From Actinia tenebrosa (taxonomy: Eukaryota > Cnidaria > Anthozoa > Actiniaria > Actiniidae), in NCBI RefSeq assembly GCF_009602425.1, contig NW_022261028.1, forward strand, positions 61,140 to 125,139: a stretch of 64,000 bases of DNA, written 5' to 3'. This document shows positions 11,604 through 23,500 of the stretch, in pieces. The position numbers and the translations under genes were made by a program. Within the stretch, counting starts at the first letter, position 1, and each line of letters opens with the position of its first letter. The notes under the pieces are model-generated. The model had not been told where the DNA came from, did no database searches, and worked only from the letters and a program-made list of their open reading frames with translations.

Positions 11604-12370
11604 AACTTAAGCACTTTTGCAGTTCTGCTTTTGTGAAAGCTACAGGATGTGTTTTGATTTTTATGTCAACGGTCGACCAATGGCTGCACTTTTTTTGGCT
11701 TACAGTTGGCTTACGACATCCGGAGGATCATCTAAACTTATTGGAAGATTTGCAAGTTCGCGCACGGTTCTTCTTTTGCTAGGTACGGCCAGGGTAAAAA
11801 GGAACTAAAGAGCTAGATAGTAGAACTCAATTGAAATAAAAATTATAAGATAGTGAAAAGGAATCTAAATAAATTATAATATGAATGCAAATTCAAACCT
11901 TTCTGACGCAGCCGCGTGAAAAAGCGCGGCAAAAATTATTGACCAATGGAAATGCCCTAAATTGAGCGTTTTGGCGCGAAATTAGCTTTTTCACAGAGAT
12001 CGATGGGATATGCGTTGCTGGCTATCGTTGTTATATTTGGGGCTATTTTTGAGGAAAGGTTCTTCATGTTTCGTATAAATAAGATGCAAGAGATGAATAA
12101 TATGACCAAGTGATGGTTCAAATCAGCAAGGAACTAGAGGTAAGGCGTTGGTCACGCGTAATTCTCTTTTAGTAGTACGATCCCTAAAACCTAGACTAGC
12201 CCTTTCCTAGTAAAGACTTCACGAATCTTTAAGCTTAGCTTCCATGAAGGAAAAGCAACATATTTATTCCATCTAAATGATGTACTGTAGACTTAATTCT
12301 TAGGTAAGCTTAGGTTAATAAGACTTAATCGTTAATTATTATTGTACAACAAATTATCTCTTAAAACTTT
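11604..12370. other. Spacer between SLC16 start and TIR gene 3' end
   Basis: Should hold the SLC16 promoter and 5' UTR (minus strand, from 11604 rightwards) and the 3' UTR of the TIR gene. It includes a short GC-richer patch at about 11905-12010. No gene or clear core promoter element is visible. Confidence 0.4.
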
Positions 12371-15300
12371 CTATTTGTTTCTGTCCCTTTTACCATCTCT
12401 TGGACTCCTAACACTCAGTTGCTTGTTTAATTGTAAAACAACTGAGTGCAAGTTTTTCTTGAATAATTTTTCATTGCTTAAGTCAATATAATGTAGAGGT
12501 GCTAGGATTTTCCGTGCCTTTATGGCAACACCCTCTGGAGGCCAGGACATCCACTGAAACATCAGTGGGATGATTGGTTTGGACAAAGAATCTGCAAGGC
12601 TCAAGTCATTTGAGCAATTTTCAGAGCAAATATACTTTTGAGTTACACAGCATAGTACAACATAGGATGACTTCATGTTTCGCTGAACCTGAGACTGCAA
12701 GTTTTCGTTACCAATACCCAGAGGTGATTTAGGAGTGAGTGATGATCTCTTTGAAACAGCATTTACATCTGTCTGGCATTCAAATCCTTGACTGTCAAGA
12801 TACTGAACGAGTCGCTCAACTTTAGATTGGACATCCCAATGGTAACTTAAAAAGATTTTTGATTGGGAAGATGGGAGTGGTGCTTCAATGGAACTACCTA
12901 TTTAGAAATTAAAAAAGGATCAGCATATGATATGGAATGCACACTACAGGGATTTGGGCAGGGGTGGGTCCAACTTGGTCCAGGTCCGGGGGGTCCAGGG
13001 GGAATTGGGAATCTAATATGGAAGCTATTTACTGGCTTTTCAGCCCTTGGAAACATCCTACAGTGTATATGCACTGGCTGGAAAAGGTGTTCTCAAGAAA
13101 CAGAAATAGGGGCAGACATGCTTATGGGCTTTTCTCATGCAGCAGTAATGTTGACTAGAACAATTGGTTTTCCCAAAAAATTGACTGAACAATGCCATGT
13201 TTACTGGAACAATAGATTTTCTCAATCAGCCATGTTGAATGGAACAATAGATTTTCTCACACATAGTTTTGCATTCAAGTGCTTGAGATTAAATTTGTAT
13301 AGGTTAAACAAAGGTTATTATTATTCTCATGAGAATAAACATGGCTGCTGCATAAGACCCATTGATAAAGTTTAAATTTGGCTACCTGCCATGTTTTCTG
13401 CAAAATTCCTTGCTAAGGCTTGATTGATTTGCCTTAGCTCCCTCAATCTGCCCCTATCATGAATAATATACAGTATATATTTTAAGAGTGAAAGAAATAA
13501 ATTAAAAACACTGTAACATACTTGTATTGTTCACTAATACTTGTAGTGGTTTAATGCCATCCACCATGCGATCTAAGAATTCTTGTTCAAGGATCACAGC
13601 AGGCATATTCCGTAAAGGCTTTACATGATAAAGTAGCACATCAAGACTCTCATGAAATGGTTGAGTCTCAAAATCCACTGCTGGAAAACTCCCTAAAAGT
13701 GCTTGCATGTTCAGCCTCATTTTGCTCCAAGAGTTCTTCACCATAGCAACAATGCATGGCTTATCTAGCCATGCTGCAAATTGTAGCTCATTATAGACAA
13801 ACAATGAAGTGGCTGATTCACTAGACATGATGAGAACAACTTGACTGGCTGCTGCTAATTGAGCACCATTTAGCTGAAGGAATTCCTCTTTTGATTGTCC
13901 TAGCCTCTCATGATGGAATACCTGTCAGTATAAGCATAATATAACAATAAATATATTGGTGCTTCATTCAATATTTGCCAAATTAGAAAAATTAGGGATG
14001 TTGATTTTTGCAGGTGAACCTGAAGATAGGAAGATAGAAAAGTAAATATTTGTAAAAGTTAATGTACAACAGAAATTAAAGCCCATGCTCTTATACTTGT
14101 GCAAAGATAGAGTCATGCCATAGTATGAAAAACACCATGACGTCACTGTTGCTGTGGTAACTTTGGTTGAAATGAAGTCGAGCCACCTTAAATGCTGATA
14201 TCTAGATCAGATGGAGCTTAAAGTTAATGATAAGCAACTTGAAATTCAAATCTACAAATATATACATATATATTTTTCTATATATAATATTTTTACATTT
14301 CTAATAAAAATGCTTGGTACTTTTATTGACTTCGATTTAAAAAATTGCACTTGCAATTGATGTACTATCCTATTAGTAAGACTGAAAGGAGAAGAAAAAA
14401 AATTCTATGAAAAAGGCTGAGCTTAGTAGCCCTTATAATGTATGCTTATTTGAAAAGACTGCTGTAGCAATACCAAGTACATAGTTCAAAAAAGTTGAAC
14501 ATTAGTAACATTCTTTTTTACCTAAAAAGAAGTAGCGAGCTTCCTCAAAAGACAGTGGAAATGGTTCCACAACTCACTTCATTCCATTTCCAGTTTTCCA
14601 ATGTCACGTTAATTTATTCTAAATACACTATTTAACCTCACAAACGATAAACATGAAATATGTACGGTTTTGATCGCTTGAATGAAATTTATCAAAAGAT
14701 AGCACTTTCGTTGCATTGTATTTGGGGTTTTCTTTTGAAATCCTTTCAAATTGTGTACTTTATTGTCTATTAAATAAATTGCTTTTTAGATGGCACGATT
14801 ACAATATGGTTTGAAATTCTGGCACCATTTGGAATAATGCTCCCTTACTGTATTAAAGTTTGTAGATGTAGTCTGTTGCTATGAAGATGATGCTAAATAA
14901 GTAAACTATGAATGCTTCACCATATTAATAACAAAAAGACCCCGGCTCACCTGTAAACCTTTCTTCACAAGCTCTTTTCTCAATCGATCTGTGAATTTCA
15001 TGTCGGTAGGATCATAGATTATGTAAACTGATTCACTTTTTGTCTTTGTTTTCCGGAGTTTCACGAACCAGCGGTCCTTCTCGAGGTTTTCCTTCTTGAG
15101 GATACCCTTCAAATGCTGCAGAAGCTTTCGACGCACAACCTTACTTTCGATCATCAAATGGTTCTGTAAGTCGCTCTCGCTTAGAGAAAGTAGCAGAAAC
15201 CCATCAATTTGGTTTTCCTCAAATGATAATCCGAACCTCTGGTGAACTTGCAGAGAGGCTAGCCATTCCTGGACGTCATCAACGTCCCAAGAATAAACTT

Positions 15301-16186
15301 TTTTCGCTCTGAAATTTCCCTCGTGTTCGCTTAAGGCGGAAGCACTGGCGCCAAACAACAATGCGTATTTTTCTAATTCTTCGCTAAATGCTCCCACGAC
15401 AGCTGAAGATTTTTCAGCAACACTGGCAAAAGCCAAAGCCTCTGAGTTCAAGAAGACAATGTCCTCCAGCTTGCAGAAGTTAGGAGGGACGTGAACTACA
15501 TCATAGTTAATGCAAAACAACCTAACGGGACGAGGATGATCATCAGACAAATCGGTACTGATTGATTCTTCGTTTCTTCTAAAAAGGACTGTGCTCTCGT
15601 GCTTACAAGACTTACAATTAAGATATGAAGTGGAAAGGAAAACTAACGCTGCGCGACATTTCTCGACTATTTCCAATCGCTGTTGCAAGCTCGCGGGGCT
15701 CTCTATTACCCCTTCGTCTTTATCGAACCAAATGTCATCTGCATAACCGAGATTTTTAAGTTCTTTCACCGTATAGCAAATAAACCTCTTCTCCTCGTAG
15801 CTTGCATTGGGAGAATAGCTCACAAATATACCCCTCTTCTTGGCTTTCCTTGGGGTTAGCGTTTTGATTGCCATAGTTATTTCATGGGGCTCTGATGTCT
15901 CTCCAGCCACAATGTTATCCTCCCGATTTTCTTGATTTGCTTCTGAAACACTTAACTGAAAACTAGTTTCTTGCGCGGAATCCATACTTTTCTCTTTGAT
16001 TTGCTTGTTATCGTCGTTAACGACAAATTCATTTAGATGTTTGGTTTGATTTTTATCGGCGCCCTGTGCGAAACAATCATTCGGTTGTTTGACCACCTTT
16101 CCTGCGTCACGAGGTAAATCAGTCTCGAATGAGGTTGTAAATTGCTCATTTATCATTGCTTCTTGAGGAGTTGCTTTTTGCTCCAT
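12371..16186 (-). CDS. TIR-SAM-TIR-TIR multidomain protein
   Basis: Seen: exons 16186-14951, 13921-13522, 13453-13386 and 12897-12371 (TAG), about 743 residues. An upstream in-frame ATG at 16276 is possible. Order: acidic N-tail (1-118); TIR1 from GIFVSYSPNASYEEKRF (about 119-265), SAM from YSWDVDDVQEWLASLQVHQ (298-365), TIR2 from SVYIIYDPTDMKF (386 on, split by an intron), TIR3 from SKIFLSYHWDVQSKVERLVQ in the last exon. TIR2 keeps a Glu in YNELQFA (about 457) and TIR1 has one in KHESTV (about 197), where NAD-cleaving TIRs carry the catalytic Glu. TIR3 has SNDLSLA there, with no Glu. Known: animal TIR domains act as innate-immune adaptors or, as in SARM1, as NAD hydrolases; SAM domains make oligomers. 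Role here is inference. Odd: phases of exons 2 and 3 disagree by one base at a G-run (13451-13454). Confidence 0.78.
13140..13352. repeat. Dispersed repeat with a short internal duplication
   Basis: A segment of about 50 bp ending GGAACAATAGATTTTCTCA occurs twice in a row. The right part, from TTGCATTCAAGTGCTTGAGA to CTCATGAGAATAAACATGG, matches 32245-32335. In that other copy a TA-flanked MITE (32068-32237) has inserted where this copy is uninterrupted. It lies in the last intron of the TIR gene. Confidence 0.55.
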
Positions 16187-16609
16187 ATTACTAGTATAGG
16201 AGCCCTCGAATGAGGGAATAACAGAGGCACAGACCGAATAATCCGCTTTCTTCCAGATGAATATAGTAATATACAATCAATTAGCGCTAATTATTGTACT
16301 GCCAATCAAAAGCCAATCGTGTATAGCCGTATACGGTTTCCATGACAACGAACAAAATGTAAAAACTCGATGTACATTTACTTCAGCCATTTGATTTTCC
16401 ATTTAAACATAAATTTAAAGATCACGAAAAGTGGTTGTGATTTTTAAAAATTATTCTCCAAGTGTGTTTTTTTTTTCATCATAAATTTGGGATGATTTAA
16501 CGGATGGTGATCTTACGATGGTCTTGAAGGGGTAAAATGGGAGCTGAGATATGTCTTTTTTTGGGCTGGAAACTATGGGATTTTATACACTGGGAATGGG
16601 ATTCACAAA

Positions 16610-17310
16610 CGAAATAATAATAATAATTTTATTCTAGCGCATTACATAATATCTCAATGCTCTTACAATATAGAATAAATCAATAAATAGTGAATAAATG
16701 AATAAATATGTATATATACACTGCAANNNNNNNNNNNNNNNNNNNNNNNNNNNNNNNNNNNNNNNNNNNNNNNNNNNNNNNNNNNNNNNNNNNNNNNNNN
16801 NNNNNNNNNNNNNNNNNNNNNNNNNNNNNNNNNNNNNNNNNNNNNNNNNNNNNNNNNNNNNNNNNNGTTCCTTATGGATAGCGGCAGATCGTTCCACAAT
16901 ATAGGCTAGAAAAAGCGCGAGATCCGTAGTTCTTAGTTCTGAACTTTGGTCTTGATAGGCGTAAGTGGTCGTTAGTATTAGACCGTAGGACTCTGTTTGG
17001 CTTGAGTAGGGTGAGCAAATCAATCAGGTAGCCAGGTGCCATGCCATTTAAGACCTTGTAAGTAATCAGCAGGATCTTGTCGGATGCGCTTGCGTACAGG
17101 GAGCCAATGAAGATTGCGTAAAATAGGTGTGAAAAAGTGATATGTCATCCTAATTTTAGTGACAAGACGAGCAGCAGAGTTTTGGATACGTTGGAGTTTG
17201 GAAATGTATAATGGCATTGAGATTTGAGCAAAACTGATAGGAACTATGGGATTTGTTCTAAATGGGGACTGGAAAATAGGCCTTTTCTGAGTTCGATAAA
17301 CAGGATGCAT
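16610..17310 (-). mobile_element. LINE (CR1/L2-like) 3' fragment
   Basis: Minus-strand reading gives the conserved end of a non-LTR reverse transcriptase ORF: LQRIQNSAARLVTK, then ILRNLHWLPVRKRI. Further on, beyond a 140-base gap, MWNDLPLSIRN is the usual last motif. The element ends in an ATT-rich microsatellite tail (about 16612-16635 on the plus strand), as L2/CR1-type LINEs often do. It is 5'-truncated, and the frame is shifted after the second motif. It sits between the start of the TIR gene and the TCEA promoter. Confidence 0.75.
16727..16866. other. Assembly gap (140 N)
   Basis: Run of N inside the LINE fragment. Single N bases also occur at 27602, 34376, 55014, 55162, 58487 and 63824, and five at 27082-27086. 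Confidence 0.99.
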
Positions 17311-17595
17311 TGCGGTGTAGGCTCAGTACAAACAACACCATATAAGGCATGATGGCAAAAAGATGTTTGTACCGAATCTACAATGCACATAATCGCTAGG
17401 ACACTCCCTTTCCTCCTTAAGCTTCAGGACCCTCTTTTGATATCATTGTTATGGGCCTCCTGTGTTTCTACCGCTGCTTTCAAATTCCGCGGGCACTTCA
17501 TTTTCCCCGAGAGCGACTCCATGAAATAAAACACAGCATAGTGTTTTGTTAGCTGTTTAGCAAATCTTTAGTAAAAACACCAAAAATACACAGCC

Positions 17596-20500
17596 ATGTC
17601 TTTGGAAGACGAGGTTTTCAGGATTGGGAAACAGCTGGAAAAGATCGTGTCTCAAGAAAAAGACGTAAGTTTTCCCATTGCCAGGAATCAGCGCTCGACC
17701 ATGTGTTTATGATCATAAAAATAGCGCCAAACTCACAGAAATACATCCAGCATTTCATTCAAAAGAACTGAAACTGACTTTGAAATCAAATATTGCAAAA
17801 TAAGACTCTTTTTTTGTGTGTGTGTGTGTATATCGTAAGGAAAAGCGGTTTCTTACTGTAGTTGATGAACTAGAAAAAAGTTGCTTTATTAGTGTTTACA
17901 CATTTATGATTTTGATACCGGTTGACCAAACGAAAATTATCCAAGCAAGGGCGACGTGTCAACCAAATTGTTAATGCAAAGCCTAACTTAATAATTCAAG
18001 TTCTTTTTAGTTTATGCACCCATGTTAAGCCCAGCTGGGGGGAGTTGGGGGACTCCAGGGGAATATGACATTTTGATTTTGAAATTTAAAAATTCCCCAC
18101 CCCCAGAGCACTGATGAAATTGAAATTTCCATTCTTAGTACACAAGTCTCAAACCCAGGGCACTTTACAAATGTAAAGTTTTGATCTTTTTTTCCTTAGG
18201 CAATGGACCAGCTTGCTGCGAGAGATTTGTTAAAAAATCTTAAAGACCTACCCATAACATTAGAGTGCTTGCAGGTACACATATGCAATCAATAGTAATA
18301 ATTAAGAAATATGAAACTTGTGCCGCCCGGGGGTGGGGGTGCTCCCCTATATTCGCTATACAGGTATGTGCTGCCAAACAGGGTATGGTTTTCAGTGATT
18401 CTACTCTGGAACAGGGTATATAAAATCACGCTTACTCTGGGACAGGGTATATGAAATCATGCTCTCTCCTCTCTGGAACAGGATATCTATTTTCACACTA
18501 CCGGAAAAGGGTATGGTTTTAATCGATCTTGCTCTGGAACAGGGTATGAATTTCAGTGATTTTACTTTGGAACAGGATCATGGTTCAGAGGGCTCAGCAG
18601 CACATCCCTACCCTAAACGGGCAAGAGTACCCTCCCCCCCGGAAGAAATATTAGGAGAAGCACAAGGCCTAGCCAATTCCTAAGTGCATTTGTGACTTCA
18701 CAAATAACAGCAATTTATTTTACTATTACATTTCTTTTATGAAATGCAAATTAGAGTAGCCATTATTTTAGACACATATGACGATGAACTGCTCATAAAT
18801 ACTGGTATTTTTTTACATTTTATTTAAACATATTAACTCTCTGTGTTCTCTCCAAGAGCTAGGCCCAATACTGGTATTATATTATGGTCCTATATTTTCT
18901 TTGTTTTCTTTCTCTATTGCTATTCTTCCATGCTTGCATGGATAGGATTTAACTTTATTACTTTCATTTTCATTCACAGAAAACAAGGATTGGAATGTCT
19001 GTGAACACTTTACGAAAAAAGAGTGATAACTCGGATGTTCAAGTCATGGCAAAGTCTCTCATCAAGTCTTGGAAAAAGCTTCTTCCTGGTATGTCATTTA
19101 CTGAACAGAAAGAAAACAATAAAATGGAAAGGATTATTCATTGTGGATAGAAATCAAAAGATTATAACTATTCAATAGCCCACTTTTGAGATATGCTTCG
19201 CTTGTCAAGCACAAATGTTTCAGTATGAGGCTACATGCTAAATGCTCAGTCATTCGTGACAGTCGGTAAGAATTAATTTAATTTAGCATGTAGCCTCATA
19301 CTGAAACATTTGTGCGTGACAAGCAAAGCATATCTCAGAAGTGGGCTATTGTCTCACAACTGTAGCAGTTGGGAGGACTGTGATGTTTTGAATGCCACTG
19401 CCAGTCTTCATCAGGGGATGGTGTAGACTGGAAGGTGATCTTCATAAGTCTACATAACCTTCAGGTCTACACCATTGCCTGATGAAGACTAGCAGTAGCA
19501 CATAGCAGTCAAAATGTCGCAGCCCTCCAACTGCCACATTCAGGAGACAAATGAATAAGTATTATTTGCACATGGTATGTGCTGTGTGTTGATATAAAGC
19601 AGATGGAGATTAGTAGACAAAAGAAGTTTTAGGAGAAGTATGGTTAGCAGCAGTTTGTTTCAACACCTCTAAAGTATTCTGCCATTCTTTAAAAAAATAC
19701 ACATTGGAATAATAGCCTTTATTTTGGATATTAATGATAAATAGAAAAGCATTGAATGTGTTGCAGTATGTGCTCTAATAAAGCAATCATGTCCCCAAGC
19801 AATATTGGAAAGCAAGATTTGAAACAGTTAGGCAGATTGAAAAAAAGATAATGCTGATTTAAGACAACAGTGGTTAGCTCATTAGTTTTGAACAAGATTT
19901 AACAATGACATTTCTACAGTGGCTCTTCATATGAATCCACTGAATTCAAATTGGAGTTTAAAAGTTGATTTTTGAGGAGGGAGCAAAACTGGAGAACCTG
20001 GGGGGAAAACCCTCAAAGCACAGGAGAGAACCAAACAACTGTACTCACGTATTCTGATTCTAATTCTGGTGCTATTGTGAACAAGCCTAAGTGCATTCAT
20101 AATATCAAGATTGTTAAAATCACGAGTTCATTGTCATAATTATATTTATAGAGAAGTCAAATGATCAGGACAGCAAAGGAGACAACAACAAGCTACTACA
20201 GAGTGAAAAATCAAGTCGTAGTACCTCGCCAGCCCTTAGTACTAAGTCTGATTCATCAGAAGCATCATCTATGGACAAGAAAATAGTGTCATTTCCCCAA
20301 GCAGCTGCCACCAACAATTCTGTCAGGGATAAATGCAAAGAAATGATCCAGAATTCATTGAAAGTTGTAGAAGGCTTTGAAGCTAGTAAGTTTGTGTAAT
20401 GAGCTCTTGTATATTACAGCATAATGTATATTATATACCTATTTATTATATAGTTAGGATAGTATTGTACATGTGCGCTGATTGGTTGAAAACTGTGTTT

Positions 20501-23500
20501 TATTGGTGAACGGAGCACAGTGCTGACACTATCCGCTTGTGCAAAGTGCTGCTAGATCCCGCAATGGTCTTCTTTTTTGCATAAATAAATTCGATACTGA
20601 AAAAATAGTAACTATATAATAAAACAAATGAAACAGCTTTTTCTGTGCTCCATTCAGCAATAAAGCACTTAGGAAGGGCCGTAAGCACTCAAGAAGTGTG
20701 AGAAGCACTCGCCTACAGCTCGTGTTTCTCCTTACTTTTCTTTTGTGCTTACATCACATCCTGCGTCTTTTATTACGTCACCCGTATACCGCCACCCGGT
20801 AGCTCAGTTGGTAAGAGCGTTGGTCTGTTGTGCGGGAGGTTATGGGTGAAGCCTCAGCCAGACCAACACTCAGGGTCTTAAAATAGCTGAGGAGAAGGTG
20901 CTGCCTTTTGTAATAATATCTGCAAATGGTTAGACCTTCAAGTCTTCTCAGATAAGGACTTAAAACCGTAGGCCCTGTCTCCCAACCCTTCCTAACCTGC
21001 AGTAAAATAGGGGACATAAAAGAACCTGTTGAATTATTCGTATAAGAGTAGGGGATTGTCTCCCGGTTCAACAGCCTATCCCAATCTGGAGGCATAATAC
21101 TAACATACTAACAAATCACTCATGATTGTAAGCTTCACGGCTGCTACTAGCGCTTCAATGTGCAGCCTGTAAAGTCCTCCACTAATCTCGTAAAGCGCTA
21201 TTGAGCTCCTGGAAATGGTGCAATATAAATTCATCCCTTTACCCCTTTTTTTATTATTACGGAATGGAGTACGGAAAAAGCTGTTTTATTTATTTATTCA
21301 AAAAAGTTGTCCCAACCAAAGGCAATAGGCAATAAGCTGGAATAACTAGTGTTTCAATAGCCATACAATAGCCAATGGTCAGGGCCTACTGGTAGGGCTT
21401 TTGGAATAAGCTGGCAGCTGCCTGAGCTACAGCGATTGGTTCGAAGTTAACCGTCTGTTCCTTGTATTGGATCACAGCCAGCTACTTCAGACTTACAGCT
21501 GTATGACTACCCACTCCAAAGCATTCTAAAAGCCCTGGCTCATTTTGGTCAAGGACTAAAATGTTTACTTTAACAAAATGGCCAAAGAGTGAACATGCAT
21601 GAATACATGCTGAGTGTCAATGAATATGCTATACATCCTGTTACCCAATCAGAAAATATGTTTACCTTAACTTAATAAGATTTTATTTTTATGTTTAAGG
21701 TCCTGAAGTTGTTGCCTCAAGAATCGAGCAGTGTATCCTTTAAAACTCTTTAGTTTCTCAAAAATATAGTATTTCACTAGATTTATAGTCACTGTGAGAA
21801 CACTTGAACCATAAACACTTTGAGTTTTTTGTCACTTTTTTAAATGCTTAATGATAATCATCCCTTGAGGCAATCAGTCGGCTCAACGATATTGGCCAAA
21901 ATGACCAACGAGGCATTGGTTTAACCAGACAAGTTCCCATTCTGGCTGGACAATGTACGATAATTGGCAGTTACTGTATTTTAATAAAAAGGCTGATCAA
22001 TACTAATCTTATTTAAGGACATTTTTTTCAAGGAAAAGTGGACAAAATAATATGTAATTCATATGATGATAACAAAGTTATGATTTTTAACTGTTATAAA
22101 GGTATATTTGATGAATTCAAAGATACCAATGTAAAGTATAAGCAGAGAATACGAAGCAGGGTCAACAATTTGCGTGATCCTAAAAACCCAATGTTAAAGG
22201 CAAGAGTATTGGGTGGAGAAATACCCCCTGAAAGATTTGCCGTCATGTCTTCAGAGGTATGCTTTATACCAGGCTAGAATGCTTTTAATGCATTATCATA
22301 TCCAGATCCTTCTCACCAAAAAATTAAAGGCTCTGGTAACACACAAACTGGAAGACCCAGATTCTAGGTCGTCAGATACACACATGCTCCACATATTCTG
22401 ACTTCCGTTACATGTAACTTACTTGTAGTATTCAAATTTCAACTGTTGGCTGTAAAATCAGCAAACTGGAAACAGATGATTATGCAAAAAATTTACACCA
22501 ATCAAATTAATGGTTGATTTGTGTGTTACTAGTGCCTTCGATCTTTTGTTAGAAAGCTGTGAAGGCTTTCTTTACGAGAATGGCCTTTAATGTTTCTAGG
22601 GAAACAGTGGTGACATAGTGGTGAGAACACTCGCCCTTCACCACTCTGACCTGAGTTTTATTCCTGTACTAGGTGTCGTGAGTCGTGATTGTTCATTCTC
22701 TCCCTTGCTTTAAAGTTTTTCTCCAGATTCTGCCAAGAGAACCCATGAAATATGAATTCCTCATTCTTTAAATCAATCCTAAATGCTAGTCAAAATCATA
22801 GCAGAATTTCTATTATCCGAACAAGGACTTAAAACCATATAGTTTAGGCCCTGGCCCATCTGTCTTCACCCTGTAGCCCTGTATAAGACAGCTTAAAAAG
22901 ACCCTTTGAAGACGCTATGCTAGAAAGTTTCATGTCAAATCCAGACATTTAGAAGTTGTTTACCTTTAAAAATAATTGTTTGATAGAGCTTTTCAAAAAT
23001 CTCAAACCTAGTTTAACGGTTATGATTTACTGGAAGTTAATTTTGTATTTATTTTAGGAAATGGCCACTGAAGAGATGAAAGAGATCCGCCAGAAGTTCA
23101 CAAAAGAAGGAATAAGAGAAGCTCAAATGGCTAAACAATCAGGAACAGTGACCGCTTTATTTAAATGTAGCAAATGTGGTCTAAGAAAAACTACTTATAA
23201 TCAGGTAAAGCTAACATCTAGGAGCTATCTCAGTCAAACACTGAACTACAGCAGACTGGCCACATTAAATTTGAAAATGTTCTCCTTCATGAGGGCGAGA
23301 GGACTTATTGTTTTATGTAGTTGAATCCAATAGTCGGTCAAATATACAGTATAACTGTAAACAAGTTTTGAATTAAAGTTAAATTTATAATGTAGTGTTT
23401 TGGTTTTCAAAGCCTGCAATTTTCACTATTAGTAGGATATAACTCATAGCCTAATAGTAGCTCATCCAATCAGGTTGCAGCATTGGTAATAGACCACTAG

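Noticed and set aside
13140-13352. CRISPR-like short repeats
   Set aside because: Only two imperfect units, no regular spacers, and the genome is clearly eukaryotic.
12863-13375. 170-codon plus-strand ORF
   Set aside because: It lies antisense within the last TIR-gene intron and is built largely from a G-rich patch and the dispersed repeat at 13140-13352.
20798-20870. tRNA gene
   Set aside because: The D-arm/A box is good, but the T-arm is degenerate and no acceptor-stem pairing or full cloverleaf forms. The target duplication and length fit a SINE.
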